From JAQVSH01 sp964451605 (GTDB lineage: Bacteria; Bacteroidota; Bacteroidia; Bacteroidales; UBA4181): a DNA stretch of 29,558 bases. Both the position numbers and the translations under genes were made by a program. This document shows positions 1-7,983 of this stretch, one piece after another (the stretch's first letter is position 1; every line of letters begins with the position of its first letter). Location: assembly GCA_964451605.1 (NCBI GenBank), contig CAYVJA010000035.1:1-29558 (forward strand), written 5' to 3'. The notes beneath the pieces are model-generated. The model searched no databases and was not told where the DNA came from. It saw only the letters and a list, made by a program, of their open reading frames with translations.

Positions 1-240
1 TTCGGCCATCAGCGCACTCACGGAATACTTTTTCCCTACGGTTTCGTTCCGGCGAAATGTGCGGTTGCCCACTTTTTGCTCTTTGATGATGGCTTCGGGA
101 ACCATCGACTGGCTTTCAGGGTTATGACACCAGGCGCAACGCAACGGGCACCCTTTCATAAAGACGGTAATCCGCAATCCGGGGCCATCGTTTACTGCGT
201 ATCTTTTAAGGTCGAAAATGATTCCTTCTGCTTCTTCCAT
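1..240 (-). CDS. Glycyl radical enzyme activating protein (radical SAM), N-terminal part
   Basis: This gene runs off the left edge of the window; only the first 80 residues are visible. The start is the ATG at 240-238. The protein should use S-adenosylmethionine and a [4Fe-4S] cluster to put the glycyl radical on its partner enzyme in the cytoplasm. The N-terminus reads as the usual activase start: FDLKRYAVNDGPGLR, then GCPLRCAWCHNPES, which holds the CX3CX2C cluster motif. The divergent neighbour, 159 bp away, is a glycyl radical enzyme, so the pair almost certainly works together. If that enzyme is HypD, this would be the HypE-type activase. The ferredoxin-like insert and the rest of the barrel lie outside the window, so completeness cannot be judged. 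Confidence 0.9.
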   Translation of the reverse strand, partial: MEEAEGIIFDLKRYAVNDGPGLRITVFMKGCPLRCAWCHNPESQSMVPEAIIKEQKVGNRTFRRNETVGKKYSVSALMAE

Positions 241-304
241 GGTGCTGATCTGCGTCTCCTCATGGCCGATCTGGTGTAAAATGACGGCTGGAAGAGGGGT
301 TGGG

Positions 305-312
305 CAAAGATA
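305..312 (-). promoter_or_regulatory. Putative -7 element for the activase gene
   Basis: Read on the minus strand this is TATCTTTG, a perfect match to the Bacteroidota -7 consensus TAnnTTTG. It would place the transcript start about 60 bases before the activase ATG at 240. No clear TTTG -33 element is seen at the expected spacing, so this is a half-supported promoter. Confidence 0.45.
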
Positions 313-346
313 GTGCCTATCGGTGATATTATCGGTTCCTTTTGTG

Positions 347-354
347 TAACTTTG
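347..354 (+). promoter_or_regulatory. Putative -7 element for the glycyl radical enzyme gene
   Basis: The sequence TAACTTTG matches TAnnTTTG exactly. It lies 45 bases before the likely ATG at 400 and 34 bases from the opposing minus-strand element at 305-312, so the two divergent genes appear to have back-to-back promoters. This supports the ATG at 400 over the longer frame opening at 313, which would start upstream of the promoter. No good -33 TTTG is visible. Confidence 0.45.
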
Positions 355-399
355 CTTGTTAATGGATATCTAAACCCCGTGCTTTATACCTCTATAGCT

Positions 400-2733
400 A
401 TGAATCCCAGAATTGCACGATTGCGCGAGGCCTCTCTTAAGGCAACCCCGGTGATTTCGCCCGAAAGGGCCCGCCTGATTACCGAGTTTTACAAACAAAA
501 GTCGGTGGTTGGCGACCCGATACCTGTGCAACGGGGTAAGTTCTTGCTCTATCTGATGCAAAATAAGGCCTTGTGCATTAATCCCGATGAGTTGATTGTG
601 GGTGAGCGTGGGCCTGCGCCCAAGGCATGTCCCACCTATCCGGAATTGTGTGTTCATTCGGTGGAGGATTTACAGGTGCTGAACAGCCGGCCGAAAGTGT
701 GGTTCCGGGTTGATCAGGAGACGCTCAATCTCTATGAATCTACCATTATCCCATTTTGGACTGGCCGGTCGACCCGTGAAAAAATCCTGTCAGGAGCCGA
801 TCAGGATTGGCTGAACGCTTACCGGGCAGGGATCTTTACAGAGTTCATGGAGCAGCGTTCGCCCGGCCATACGGTTTGCGGAGATAAGATTTACCACAAA
901 GGGATGCTTGCTATTCAGGCCGACATCCGCGAGGCGCTTGGTGCACTCGACGATTTCAACGATCCGCAGGCATTTCGCAAAAGAGAGGAGCTCTCCGGAA
1001 TGCTCTATGCTTCGGAGGCTTTGATGGTTCTGGCTTCACGTTATTCAACGGCGCTCGGTGAGGCCGCTTCGGCCGAGGCGGATCCGCAGAGGCGTGCCGA
1101 ACTTACCCGGATGGCAGAAATCTGCCGTCATGTGCCGGCTCATGCTCCCCGAACTTTTCATGAGGCGTTGCAATATTACTGGTTTGTACACATTGGTGTG
1201 GTTTCTGAGATGAACCCCTGGGACTCCTTCAATCCGGGCAGGCTCGATCAGCATCTGCTCCCATTCTATCGGAAGGAGCTCGCCGAGGGAACACTCACTC
1301 CCGAAAGCGCCAAGGAGTTGCTTTGTTCGTTTTGGGTGAAGTTCAATAACCATCCTGCTCCTCCCAAGACCGGCGTAACTGCGCAGGAGAGCGGAACCTA
1401 TACCGATTTTGCCCTTATCAATGTGGGTGGGGTAAAGGCCGACGGAACGGATGCCGCGAATGAGCTCTCCTACATGATTCTCGACGTGATAGAGGAGATG
1501 CGTCTTTTGCNNNNNNNNNNNNNNNNNNNNNNNNNNNNNNNNNNAATTGCTAAGACCGGATTTGGACAGCCCTCTATCTTTAATACCGATGCCATTGTGC
1601 AGGAGTTGATCAGACAGGGCAAGAGCCTTGAAGATGCTCGTTGCGGGGGGGCCAGCGGCTGTGTAGAGGCGGGAGCTTTCGGCAAAGAGGCCTATATTCT
1701 CACCGGCTATTTTAATATTCCTAAAATACTGGAGCTTACTCTGAATAACGGACTCGATCCGCGAACCGGTATCCAGTTGGGCCCCAAAACAGGAACGCTC
1801 GGCGAGTTCACATCCATGGAGCGCCTGCTGGCAGCCTTCGAGGCGCAGATGCGCCATTTTATCGATATCAAGATTAAGGGCAGCAACCGTATTGAGCAGA
1901 TTTTTGCCGAGTATCTTCCGGCTCCTTTTCTCTCACTGCTCATCGACGATTGCGTGAAGAACGGGAAGGATTATCATGCCGGCGGTGCCCGGTACAATTC
2001 CAACTATATCCAGGGAGTGGGATTGGGAACCATTACCGACTGTCTTGCATCAATTCACCATAATGTCTTTGAAACCAATCGATTCTCGCTTGCGAAAATG
2101 GTCGAAATGTTACAGGCCAATTTCGAAGGATTTGAGGAGGAGAGGGCTCAGTTGATTTACGATACGCCTAAGTTTGGAAACGATGACGATGCCGCCGATA
2201 CCTTTGCGTCGGTGGTATTCGATATGCTTTTTTCGGCTGTCGATAACCGTCCGAGCCCACGTGGTGCCCGGTATCGGGTGAACATGCTTCCCACCACCTG
2301 TCACATCTATTTTGGCAGTGTGACCGGAGCTTTGCCAGACGGGCGTAAAGCCGGTGACACCGTTTCGGAAGGAATTTCGCCCGTTCAGGGTGCCGACCGT
2401 AAAGGCCCGACAGCCGTCTTGAAATCGTGCGCCAAGTTCGATCATTTGCGCACCGGAGGAACCCTTCTCAATCAGAAGTTTGCTCCTGAATTTTTTGACG
2501 ATCCTGAAAGCATTGCCAAAATTTCCGGGTTGGTGCGCAGCTATTTCCGGATGGATTGCCATCATATTCAATTCAATGTAGTTTCGGCCGATTTATTGCG
2601 CGATGCCCAGAAGCACCCCGAAAAATATACCGATTTGATTGTTCGGGTTGCCGGATATAGCGACTACTTCAACGATTTGTCGCCGGAGTTACAGGAGGAG
2701 ATTATTCGCAGAACAGCGCATTCTGCTTGTTAG
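400..2733 (+). CDS. hypD: Glycyl radical dehydratase, probably trans-4-hydroxy-L-proline dehydratase (HypD type)
   Basis: The ATG at 400 gives about 777 residues, close to the usual HypD length; the frame is open upstream to 313, but the -7 element at 347-354 argues against an earlier start. Visible motifs: the thiyl-radical Cys421 with Glu423 in GCVEAG, which is the Cys-x-Glu pair of the dehydratase/lyase branch rather than the Cys-Cys of pyruvate formate-lyase; the stretch EMNPWDSFNPGRLDQ; GGTLLNQKF; and the C-terminal glycyl loop RVAGYSDYF with Gly752. HypD removes water from trans-4-hydroxyproline to give pyrroline-5-carboxylate, oxygen-sensitively in the cytoplasm. No proC-like reductase is seen nearby. 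A 34-base run of N (1511-1544) keeps the frame; residue numbers assume its length is right. The dehydratase class is firm; HypD itself is judged from remembered family motifs, and another diol or amino-acid dehydratase is possible. Confidence 0.75.
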   Translation: MNPRIARLREASLKATPVISPERARLITEFYKQKSVVGDPIPVQRGKFLLYLMQNKALCINPDELIVGERGPAPKACPTYPELCVHSVEDLQVLNSRPKVWFRVDQETLNLYESTIIPFWTGRSTREKILSGADQDWLNAYRAGIFTEFMEQRSPGHTVCGDKIYHKGMLAIQADIREALGALDDFNDPQAFRKREELSGMLYASEALMVLASRYSTALGEAASAEADPQRRAELTRMAEICRHVPAHAPRTFHEALQYYWFVHIGVVSEMNPWDSFNPGRLDQHLLPFYRKELAEGTLTPESAKELLCSFWVKFNNHPAPPKTGVTAQESGTYTDFALINVGGVKADGTDAANELSYMILDVIEEMRLLXXXXXXXXXXXXIAKTGFGQPSIFNTDAIVQELIRQGKSLEDARCGGASGCVEAGAFGKEAYILTGYFNIPKILELTLNNGLDPRTGIQLGPKTGTLGEFTSMERLLAAFEAQMRHFIDIKIKGSNRIEQIFAEYLPAPFLSLLIDDCVKNGKDYHAGGARYNSNYIQGVGLGTITDCLASIHHNVFETNRFSLAKMVEMLQANFEGFEEERAQLIYDTPKFGNDDDAADTFASVVFDMLFSAVDNRPSPRGARYRVNMLPTTCHIYFGSVTGALPDGRKAGDTVSEGISPVQGADRKGPTAVLKSCAKFDHLRTGGTLLNQKFAPEFFDDPESIAKISGLVRSYFRMDCHHIQFNVVSADLLRDAQKHPEKYTDLIVRVAGYSDYFNDLSPELQEEIIRRTAHSAC

Positions 2734-2750
2734 GCAGAAAGCGCTGTTCT
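2710..2750 (+). terminator. Hairpin straddling the stop codon of the glycyl radical enzyme gene
   Basis: A 17-base arm (2710-2726) pairs with 2734-2750 with a single A-A mismatch; the 7-base loop holds the stop codon TAG (2731-2733). The stem is long and GC-rich enough to stop or pause RNA polymerase, but no T-run follows. It may be an atypical terminator or an mRNA 3'-end protector. Confidence 0.4.
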
Positions 2751-2832
2751 ACGAGTGCTCTAATGCTCAAGCGCTGCGCTGGCGCGCAAAAATGAATGGT
2801 TAATGGTTAATGGTGAATGATTAATGATTAAT
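2751..2832 (+). repeat. Composite intergenic repeat, locus 1
   Basis: It carries the 8-bp unit GCTCTA(A/G)T, then the self-complementary GC block GCGCTGCGCTGGCGCGC, then several copies of a 7-bp unit GGTTAAT/GGTGAAT decaying to GATTAAT. The last unit runs directly into the ATG of the next gene (2831). The same three modules recur at five other junctions in this window. Confidence 0.8.
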
Positions 2833-4309
2833 GATGATGAGGGGTTTGATGTTGTTTTTGTTGGGTGCGATGGTGTCTGTTCAGGTTTCCGGGCAGGCGA
2901 CGGCGAAGGAGCCTGTGCGGTTTTCGACGCAGAGTGAAGTTGTGATTGATCTTTGGCCCAACGGGGTGCCGGGTGAGAGTGCGGCTAAAGCCGATCCTGT
3001 AGTTACCGACGATAAGAGTAACGGGGTTATTCGGCTGACGGATGTGACACGTCCTGTATTGGAGGTGTTCAGGCCGCGTAAGGAGGATGCGAATGGTGCT
3101 GCCGTGGTGATTTGCCCGGGGGGTGGCTATCGCATTCTGGCAATGAATCTGGAGGGCTACGAAGTTGCCAAATGGCTTAATACTTTAGGATTTACTGCGT
3201 TTGTGCTCCATTACAGAGTGCCTGATAAGCGGATGGGAGCACTTCAGGATGCGCAGAGAGCCATTAGGGTGGTCCGTTCGCGCTGTAGCGAATGGGGGCT
3301 GAAAGCCGATAAGGTGGGTGTAATGGGCTTTTCGGCGGGTGCAAGCCTTTCGGTAAGAATCTCCGGTCGGTTTGCCGATTCACTCTATACTCCGGTCGAT
3401 GCGGCCGATGCCTTATCAGCCCGTCCCGATTTTACACTGCCTATCTATCCTGCATATCTCGATGAGGGACCCAATCAGACGGTGACGCCGGAGCTGCTCC
3501 CGCTCGATAAGATGCCGCCTATGTTCCTTTTTTCGACGCACGACGATCCTTATGGGAATAGTGCCCTTGTTATGGCTTCGGCTCTTCGGAAAGTTAAGGT
3601 ATCTGCCGAATTGCACTACCTGCCCAAGGGAGGACATGGGTATGGTGTTCGTTTAGGGAATGTGGCTGCAGAAACCTGGCCCCTTCTGGCAGAAAAATGG
3701 TTGCAGCAGATTGTTCCCCCTGTGGCCGGGCGGTTGCAGGTGAAAAAGATTGTTTGTGTGGGCAACAGCATTACCGAGGGCGACTGGCTGGCCGACCGTT
3801 TTGCGGAGGCGTGGCCCTATGTGTTACAGCGAAAATTAGGCGCCCCGTACAAGGTGTACAATTACGGGCGAAGCGGGAAAACCCTGTTAAAGGCGGGTGG
3901 TTCATCGTATTGGGATACGCCCGCGTTGGCAGCAGGGCTCCAGGCCGAACCCGATATTGTCATTATCAAGTTAGGCACTAACGACTCGAAACCTCAGTAC
4001 TGGAGCAATACCGAAACCTACCTGTCCGACTGTAAGGCGCTGATTGATACGTTCCGCAACCTGCCCTCTCATCCCCAAATCTATCTCTGCACCCCGCTTC
4101 CTGCTTTTAGTGCAGGTTGGGATATCCGTGCTGAGGTAATTGCCGGACAACAAGTTCCGGCCCTTCGAAAACTAGCTGTCAGTGAGAAGGTACACCTGAT
4201 TGACCTCCACAAAGCTTTTGTCGATAAAAAAGAGCTGTTGCCCGACGGCATCCATCCCAACAAAGAGGGAGCCGCCCAAATAGCTGAAATTATAGCTAAT
4301 CAATTATAA
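2831..4309 (+). CDS. Secreted two-domain esterase: alpha/beta-hydrolase fused to SGNH hydrolase
   Basis: This 492-residue protein has an N-terminal signal peptide ending near GQA (about residue 22-25). Residues about 35-300 form an alpha/beta-hydrolase of the acetylxylan/feruloyl-esterase-like type: oxyanion motif CPGGGY, nucleophile Ser168 in GFSAG, and His269 in GGHGYG. Residues about 305-492 form an SGNH/GDSL hydrolase: block I VGNSITEG with Ser313, block III GTND, and block V DGIHPN with the Asp-x-x-His pair. Both halves should remove ester groups, such as acetyl, from plant or other glycans in the periplasm or outside. ATG codons occur at 2831, 2834 and 2837 and the exact start is unclear. 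It is the first gene of a five-gene plus-strand run and lies 20 bp before the GH20 gene. The N-terminal half is a paralogue of the gene at 21852. Confidence 0.85.
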   Translation: MMMRGLMLFLLGAMVSVQVSGQATAKEPVRFSTQSEVVIDLWPNGVPGESAAKADPVVTDDKSNGVIRLTDVTRPVLEVFRPRKEDANGAAVVICPGGGYRILAMNLEGYEVAKWLNTLGFTAFVLHYRVPDKRMGALQDAQRAIRVVRSRCSEWGLKADKVGVMGFSAGASLSVRISGRFADSLYTPVDAADALSARPDFTLPIYPAYLDEGPNQTVTPELLPLDKMPPMFLFSTHDDPYGNSALVMASALRKVKVSAELHYLPKGGHGYGVRLGNVAAETWPLLAEKWLQQIVPPVAGRLQVKKIVCVGNSITEGDWLADRFAEAWPYVLQRKLGAPYKVYNYGRSGKTLLKAGGSSYWDTPALAAGLQAEPDIVIIKLGTNDSKPQYWSNTETYLSDCKALIDTFRNLPSHPQIYLCTPLPAFSAGWDIRAEVIAGQQVPALRKLAVSEKVHLIDLHKAFVDKKELLPDGIHPNKEGAAQIAEIIANQL

Positions 4310-4329
4310 CTCGCAAGTTATCAATACAT

Positions 4330-5931
4330 ATGAGATCTCTTCTTTTATTTTCGCTTCTGTTTTTTGCCGCCTGCAGCGGAAACCGACCACAGACTAAAGA
4401 CATCTCTGTGCTGCCACGTCCTGATTCGGTTCGCATCGAAAAGGGTTTCTATGTATTGGACGAGGAGCCAATTGTATCGGGATTGCCGGATTGTGAAACC
4501 GAAGTGGGTTTTCTTCAGGAGATGCTTTTGGAAGAGTTTGGGCTTACATCGATAGTAGATCACCGGCCTCAGCCAAAGAGAGGCATCCGTTTGTGGATTG
4601 ATGCCCGACGCGAAGCAGAATTGGGTCCTGAGGGGTATACCCTTACGGTCGATAGAAAAGGGGTGCTGATTGAAGGGGCTGCTCCCTCCGGAGTCTTTTA
4701 CGGTCTTCAGACCCTGCGTCAGCTTATTCAGGAGGACTCGGCAACCGGCGAAAAGCAGATTCCCCGCCTCTTTATTCTTGATAAACCTGCCTTTGCCTGG
4801 CGTGCTTTTATGCTCGATGAGGCTCGCCACTTCAAAGGGGGCGATGTGGTGAAACAACTTCTCGATGAGATGGCTGCCCTTAAGATGAATACCTTTCACT
4901 GGCACCTTACCGACGATCAGGGTTGGCGCATCGAGATCAAGAAGTATCCCCTTCTCACAGAGGTCGGTTCGAAACGCGATTCTACCGAAGTGGGAGGGTG
5001 GGGTTCGAACCGGTACGACGGGAAGCCTCATAGCGGGTTTTACACGCAGCAGCAGATTACCGAGATTGTCGATTATGCCAGGGCACGCCATATTACCGTT
5101 GTGCCCGAGATTGGGATGCCCGGACATGCTGAGGCAGCCATCGCCGCTTATCCCTTTTTAGGCACCCAGAAAAAGCAGATTTCGGTAAAGAAAAATTTTG
5201 GTGTGGCATACGACGTATTTGGCGTACACGATCCCAAAGTGCGGGAGGCTCTGCAGGATATTCTTCTTGAGGTGATGAATCTCTTCCCGGGCAATGTGAT
5301 TCATATCGGCGGTGATGAGGTTCGCCATCAGGTATGGCAATCGAGCCCCGAGGTGGCTTCATTTATGCAGAAACAGCAGATAAAGAGTCTTACCGATTTG
5401 CAGGTTTGGTTTACAAACGATATGGCCTCGTTTATTGCTTCGAAAGATCGCAGAATGATGGGATGGAACGAGATTATGGGAGGTAAGAGCCTGCACGATT
5501 ATGCCGGGAGCGGATCCGAAAATTCGGAGGTTAAGTTGGCGCCCGGAACCATTGTCCATTTCTGGGAAGGAGAGACCGACCGGATTCTTGATGCTGCGCA
5601 GAAGGGCTACGATGTGGTGAACTCCCAAAATGATTTTACCTATCTGGATTATAGCCTGAAGCAGATACCCTTAGAGAAGGCCTACTCTTTTTCGCCCATT
5701 CCCGAAGGGATGCCCGAAGCGCTGCAATCGCGGGTTCTGGGCGGTGGATGTCAGATGTGGAGTGAATGGATACCTACTGTCGAGGCCATGAACCGGCAGG
5801 TGTTCCCCCGACTGGCAGCCTATGCCGAGGTTTTTTGGACTCCCGCCCGCAAGAAAGATGCCTCTCGTTTTACCCGTGATCTTCAACCCTGGTTGGATCG
5901 CTGGACAACGTTGGGCTATTATACCGAGTAA
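4330..5931 (+). CDS. Beta-N-acetylhexosaminidase, GH20 family lipoprotein
   Basis: The protein has 533 residues and begins with a lipoprotein signal (FFAACSG, lipobox Cys about residue 15), so it is membrane-anchored. A GH20b-like N-terminal domain (about 25-150) precedes the catalytic barrel (about 155-530). The barrel contains WHLTDDQGWR and the catalytic Asp329-Glu330 pair in HIGGDE, where Asp supports the substrate N-acetyl group and Glu is the acid/base. It should release terminal GlcNAc or GalNAc from glycans or glycoconjugates. It lies 20 bp after the esterase gene and 18 bp before the outer-membrane protein gene, so is almost surely co-transcribed. The symporter and phosphohexomutase downstream fit a role in N-acetylhexosamine use. 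The linkage specificity cannot be read from sequence. Confidence 0.93.
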   Translation: MRSLLLFSLLFFAACSGNRPQTKDISVLPRPDSVRIEKGFYVLDEEPIVSGLPDCETEVGFLQEMLLEEFGLTSIVDHRPQPKRGIRLWIDARREAELGPEGYTLTVDRKGVLIEGAAPSGVFYGLQTLRQLIQEDSATGEKQIPRLFILDKPAFAWRAFMLDEARHFKGGDVVKQLLDEMAALKMNTFHWHLTDDQGWRIEIKKYPLLTEVGSKRDSTEVGGWGSNRYDGKPHSGFYTQQQITEIVDYARARHITVVPEIGMPGHAEAAIAAYPFLGTQKKQISVKKNFGVAYDVFGVHDPKVREALQDILLEVMNLFPGNVIHIGGDEVRHQVWQSSPEVASFMQKQQIKSLTDLQVWFTNDMASFIASKDRRMMGWNEIMGGKSLHDYAGSGSENSEVKLAPGTIVHFWEGETDRILDAAQKGYDVVNSQNDFTYLDYSLKQIPLEKAYSFSPIPEGMPEALQSRVLGGGCQMWSEWIPTVEAMNRQVFPRLAAYAEVFWTPARKKDASRFTRDLQPWLDRWTTLGYYTE

Positions 5932-5949
5932 TCACCCAAATTCTATGTA

Positions 5950-7956
5950 GTGTGTAGAGCCGCCGCACCCCGTTTCTCTTTTCTCTGTGCTTGCAGAGGC
6001 AGGAGATGGCTTTCCCCTTTGCTCCGGGACAGGGTAACAGGGACGCTTTTGTGGGCGGTACTCTTCACCTTTTTGTCAGAGACCATCTATGCACAATCGC
6101 TATCGCGCGGTATCCGGCGTGAAGAGTGGCTTAAATACCAGCACGATTCGCTGAATCGCAGCACGAAGGAGGCAGGAACTCCTTCGCTGATGGAGTATGT
6201 CTCGCCGCGCGAACAACGCATCTACTCACGAATCATCGAAAAAGCCTCCCGAAGGCGGGTTACCCGCGAGATGGTTGGCTTTCTGATTCGGATTCCCGAG
6301 TACATAGAGGATACTGACCGTCGTAACAATCAGAGAAGTGATGTTCCTTTTCAGCCCTTTGCATCGCGAGTAATCAGTGCCATTCATATGGTTAGCCTCG
6401 ATCCCTTCGGCACCTCCATTCAGGATACTTCTCGTGTGGTCACCAATGGGTTAAACCTTTTTGGAAACAGGGCCCATATCCGAACAAAGGATCCTGTGAT
6501 ACGCAGAAACCTCCTCTTTTCGGAGGGTGATGCTCTGAATCCGGATCTATTGGCCGAGAGTGAACGGTTGTTGAACGACCTCTCTTTTGTTTATAACGCC
6601 AGGATTGAGGTTACGCCCGATGCGGAGCAGCCGGATGCGGTTGAGGTGTGGGTTGTTGTGCGCGATGTCTGGTCTATTTCGTTCGACATACCTCTTCCCA
6701 AGGCCGATTTTGTGAAGATCGGGCTCAATGAAAAAAATCTCTTTGGCCGTGGAAACCTTTTGGAAAGCAAGGTGGTGTGGGAGCAGAGTGCCGACAGGAC
6801 CTGGGGCACCGAATTCAGATACCGTAAAGAGAACTGGTATGGAACCTTCCTGGGCTCGGAAATTGCCTATCAGAACCGCAAGGATAAGGAGTGGTTCTAT
6901 GTTCAGTTAGACCGTCCCTTTCTGACTCCCTCTATCCGGCTGGCCGGGGGAGGGTATTATGCCAGGACCTCCGAACATAAAATACTGACACTGAGCGATT
7001 CTGTGAAGCATCTGCGCAATTATGGCACGGCCAACGGCTGGCTTGGGTACTCTATTCCACTGAAGAACAATGATATCGGGCGCTCTCATAAAAAAAATCT
7101 CACGTTTACCGTCAGCTTAACCAATCAGCATTTCTTCAAACGTCCGGGCGATGCCGATTTTGCTCGAGATTATTATTCCATTCAGAATCGAACCACCTTT
7201 TTGGGCTCGGTATCACTTTCGCGTCAAACCTTTTTTACCAGCTCAATGATATACAACTTTGGCAGGGTTGAGTACATTTCTACCGGTTCGCTGCTCACAG
7301 CAACCGGAGGCGTAGAACACAACGAGTTCGGTCGGAGAGCCTATTTTGGTTTACAATTATCGACCGGATCGTATCTGAATCGGTTTGGATATATTTCGCC
7401 TACGATCTCAGGCAGCTCCTTTTATAACGGGAGTAAAACGGAGCAGGGGGTATTCGAATTGGAGGTAAAATACTTTTCGCCTCTTTACACGCTGGGCAGA
7501 TACAAATTGCGCGGTTTTGTCAACAACCGTTACACCCGTGGTTTTCATACATACGACGATGAGTACGCCACACTGAATCGGGATTTTTACTTTATGGGGT
7601 TTCACAGCGACTCGGTTTCGGGACTGAAGCGGCTTAATCTCGACGTTGAACTGGACCTTTTCACTCCGTGGAAGTTTCACGGATTCCGTTTTGTGGTCTT
7701 TGCCGGAACCCAGATTGGCTGGATTGGTGAATCTTCGACCAGTGTTTTCGAGAATTCTGCCTATACCTCTGTTTGTGCCGGTTTGCGGATTCGCAACGAG
7801 ATGCTGGTGTTTAATACACTGCAGATCCGGTTGGCCTGGTTTCCGAATATTCCCAAAGACGGAGCCCGTTTTGAGTATTTTAAGCTCTCGGACGAACCCA
7901 CCTATAAAGCCCCTTTGTTCCGTCCGGGCCCCCCCTCTACCTATGTTTTCCGATAG
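5950..7956 (+). CDS. BamA/TamA-like outer-membrane barrel protein with one POTRA-like domain
   Basis: The frame opens at GTG 5950 (668 residues), but the first 30 residues are basic and odd for a signal peptide; the hydrophobic run LLWAVLFTFLSETIYA before QS looks like the true signal core, so a TTG start around 6019 is possible. Residues about 165-235 resemble a POTRA domain (TKDPVIRRNLLFSEGDALN, then SERLLNDLSFVYNARIEV), the signature of the Omp85 family. The remainder, rich in alternating hydrophobic and aromatic residues and ending FRPGPPSTYVFR, fits a beta-barrel. Omp85 proteins insert or export proteins across the outer membrane; canonical BamA has five POTRA domains, so this is a short relative. 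It sits between GH20 and a symporter, 18 and 27 bp away. Its substrate is unknown. Confidence 0.7.
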   Translation: MCRAAAPRFSFLCACRGRRWLSPLLRDRVTGTLLWAVLFTFLSETIYAQSLSRGIRREEWLKYQHDSLNRSTKEAGTPSLMEYVSPREQRIYSRIIEKASRRRVTREMVGFLIRIPEYIEDTDRRNNQRSDVPFQPFASRVISAIHMVSLDPFGTSIQDTSRVVTNGLNLFGNRAHIRTKDPVIRRNLLFSEGDALNPDLLAESERLLNDLSFVYNARIEVTPDAEQPDAVEVWVVVRDVWSISFDIPLPKADFVKIGLNEKNLFGRGNLLESKVVWEQSADRTWGTEFRYRKENWYGTFLGSEIAYQNRKDKEWFYVQLDRPFLTPSIRLAGGGYYARTSEHKILTLSDSVKHLRNYGTANGWLGYSIPLKNNDIGRSHKKNLTFTVSLTNQHFFKRPGDADFARDYYSIQNRTTFLGSVSLSRQTFFTSSMIYNFGRVEYISTGSLLTATGGVEHNEFGRRAYFGLQLSTGSYLNRFGYISPTISGSSFYNGSKTEQGVFELEVKYFSPLYTLGRYKLRGFVNNRYTRGFHTYDDEYATLNRDFYFMGFHSDSVSGLKRLNLDVELDLFTPWKFHGFRFVVFAGTQIGWIGESSTSVFENSAYTSVCAGLRIRNEMLVFNTLQIRLAWFPNIPKDGARFEYFKLSDEPTYKAPLFRPGPPSTYVFR

Positions 7957-7983
7957 TTTCTCATCTGACCTCTTTAGCTCTCT

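Noticed and set aside
76..279. Small plus-strand coding region at the left edge
   Set aside because: It is the antisense shadow of the radical-SAM activase, whose minus-strand protein has an exact cluster motif.
4306..4321. Hairpin between the esterase and GH20 genes as a terminator
   Set aside because: Only a 6-bp AT-rich stem, no T-run, and the two genes are 20 bp apart in an apparent operon.
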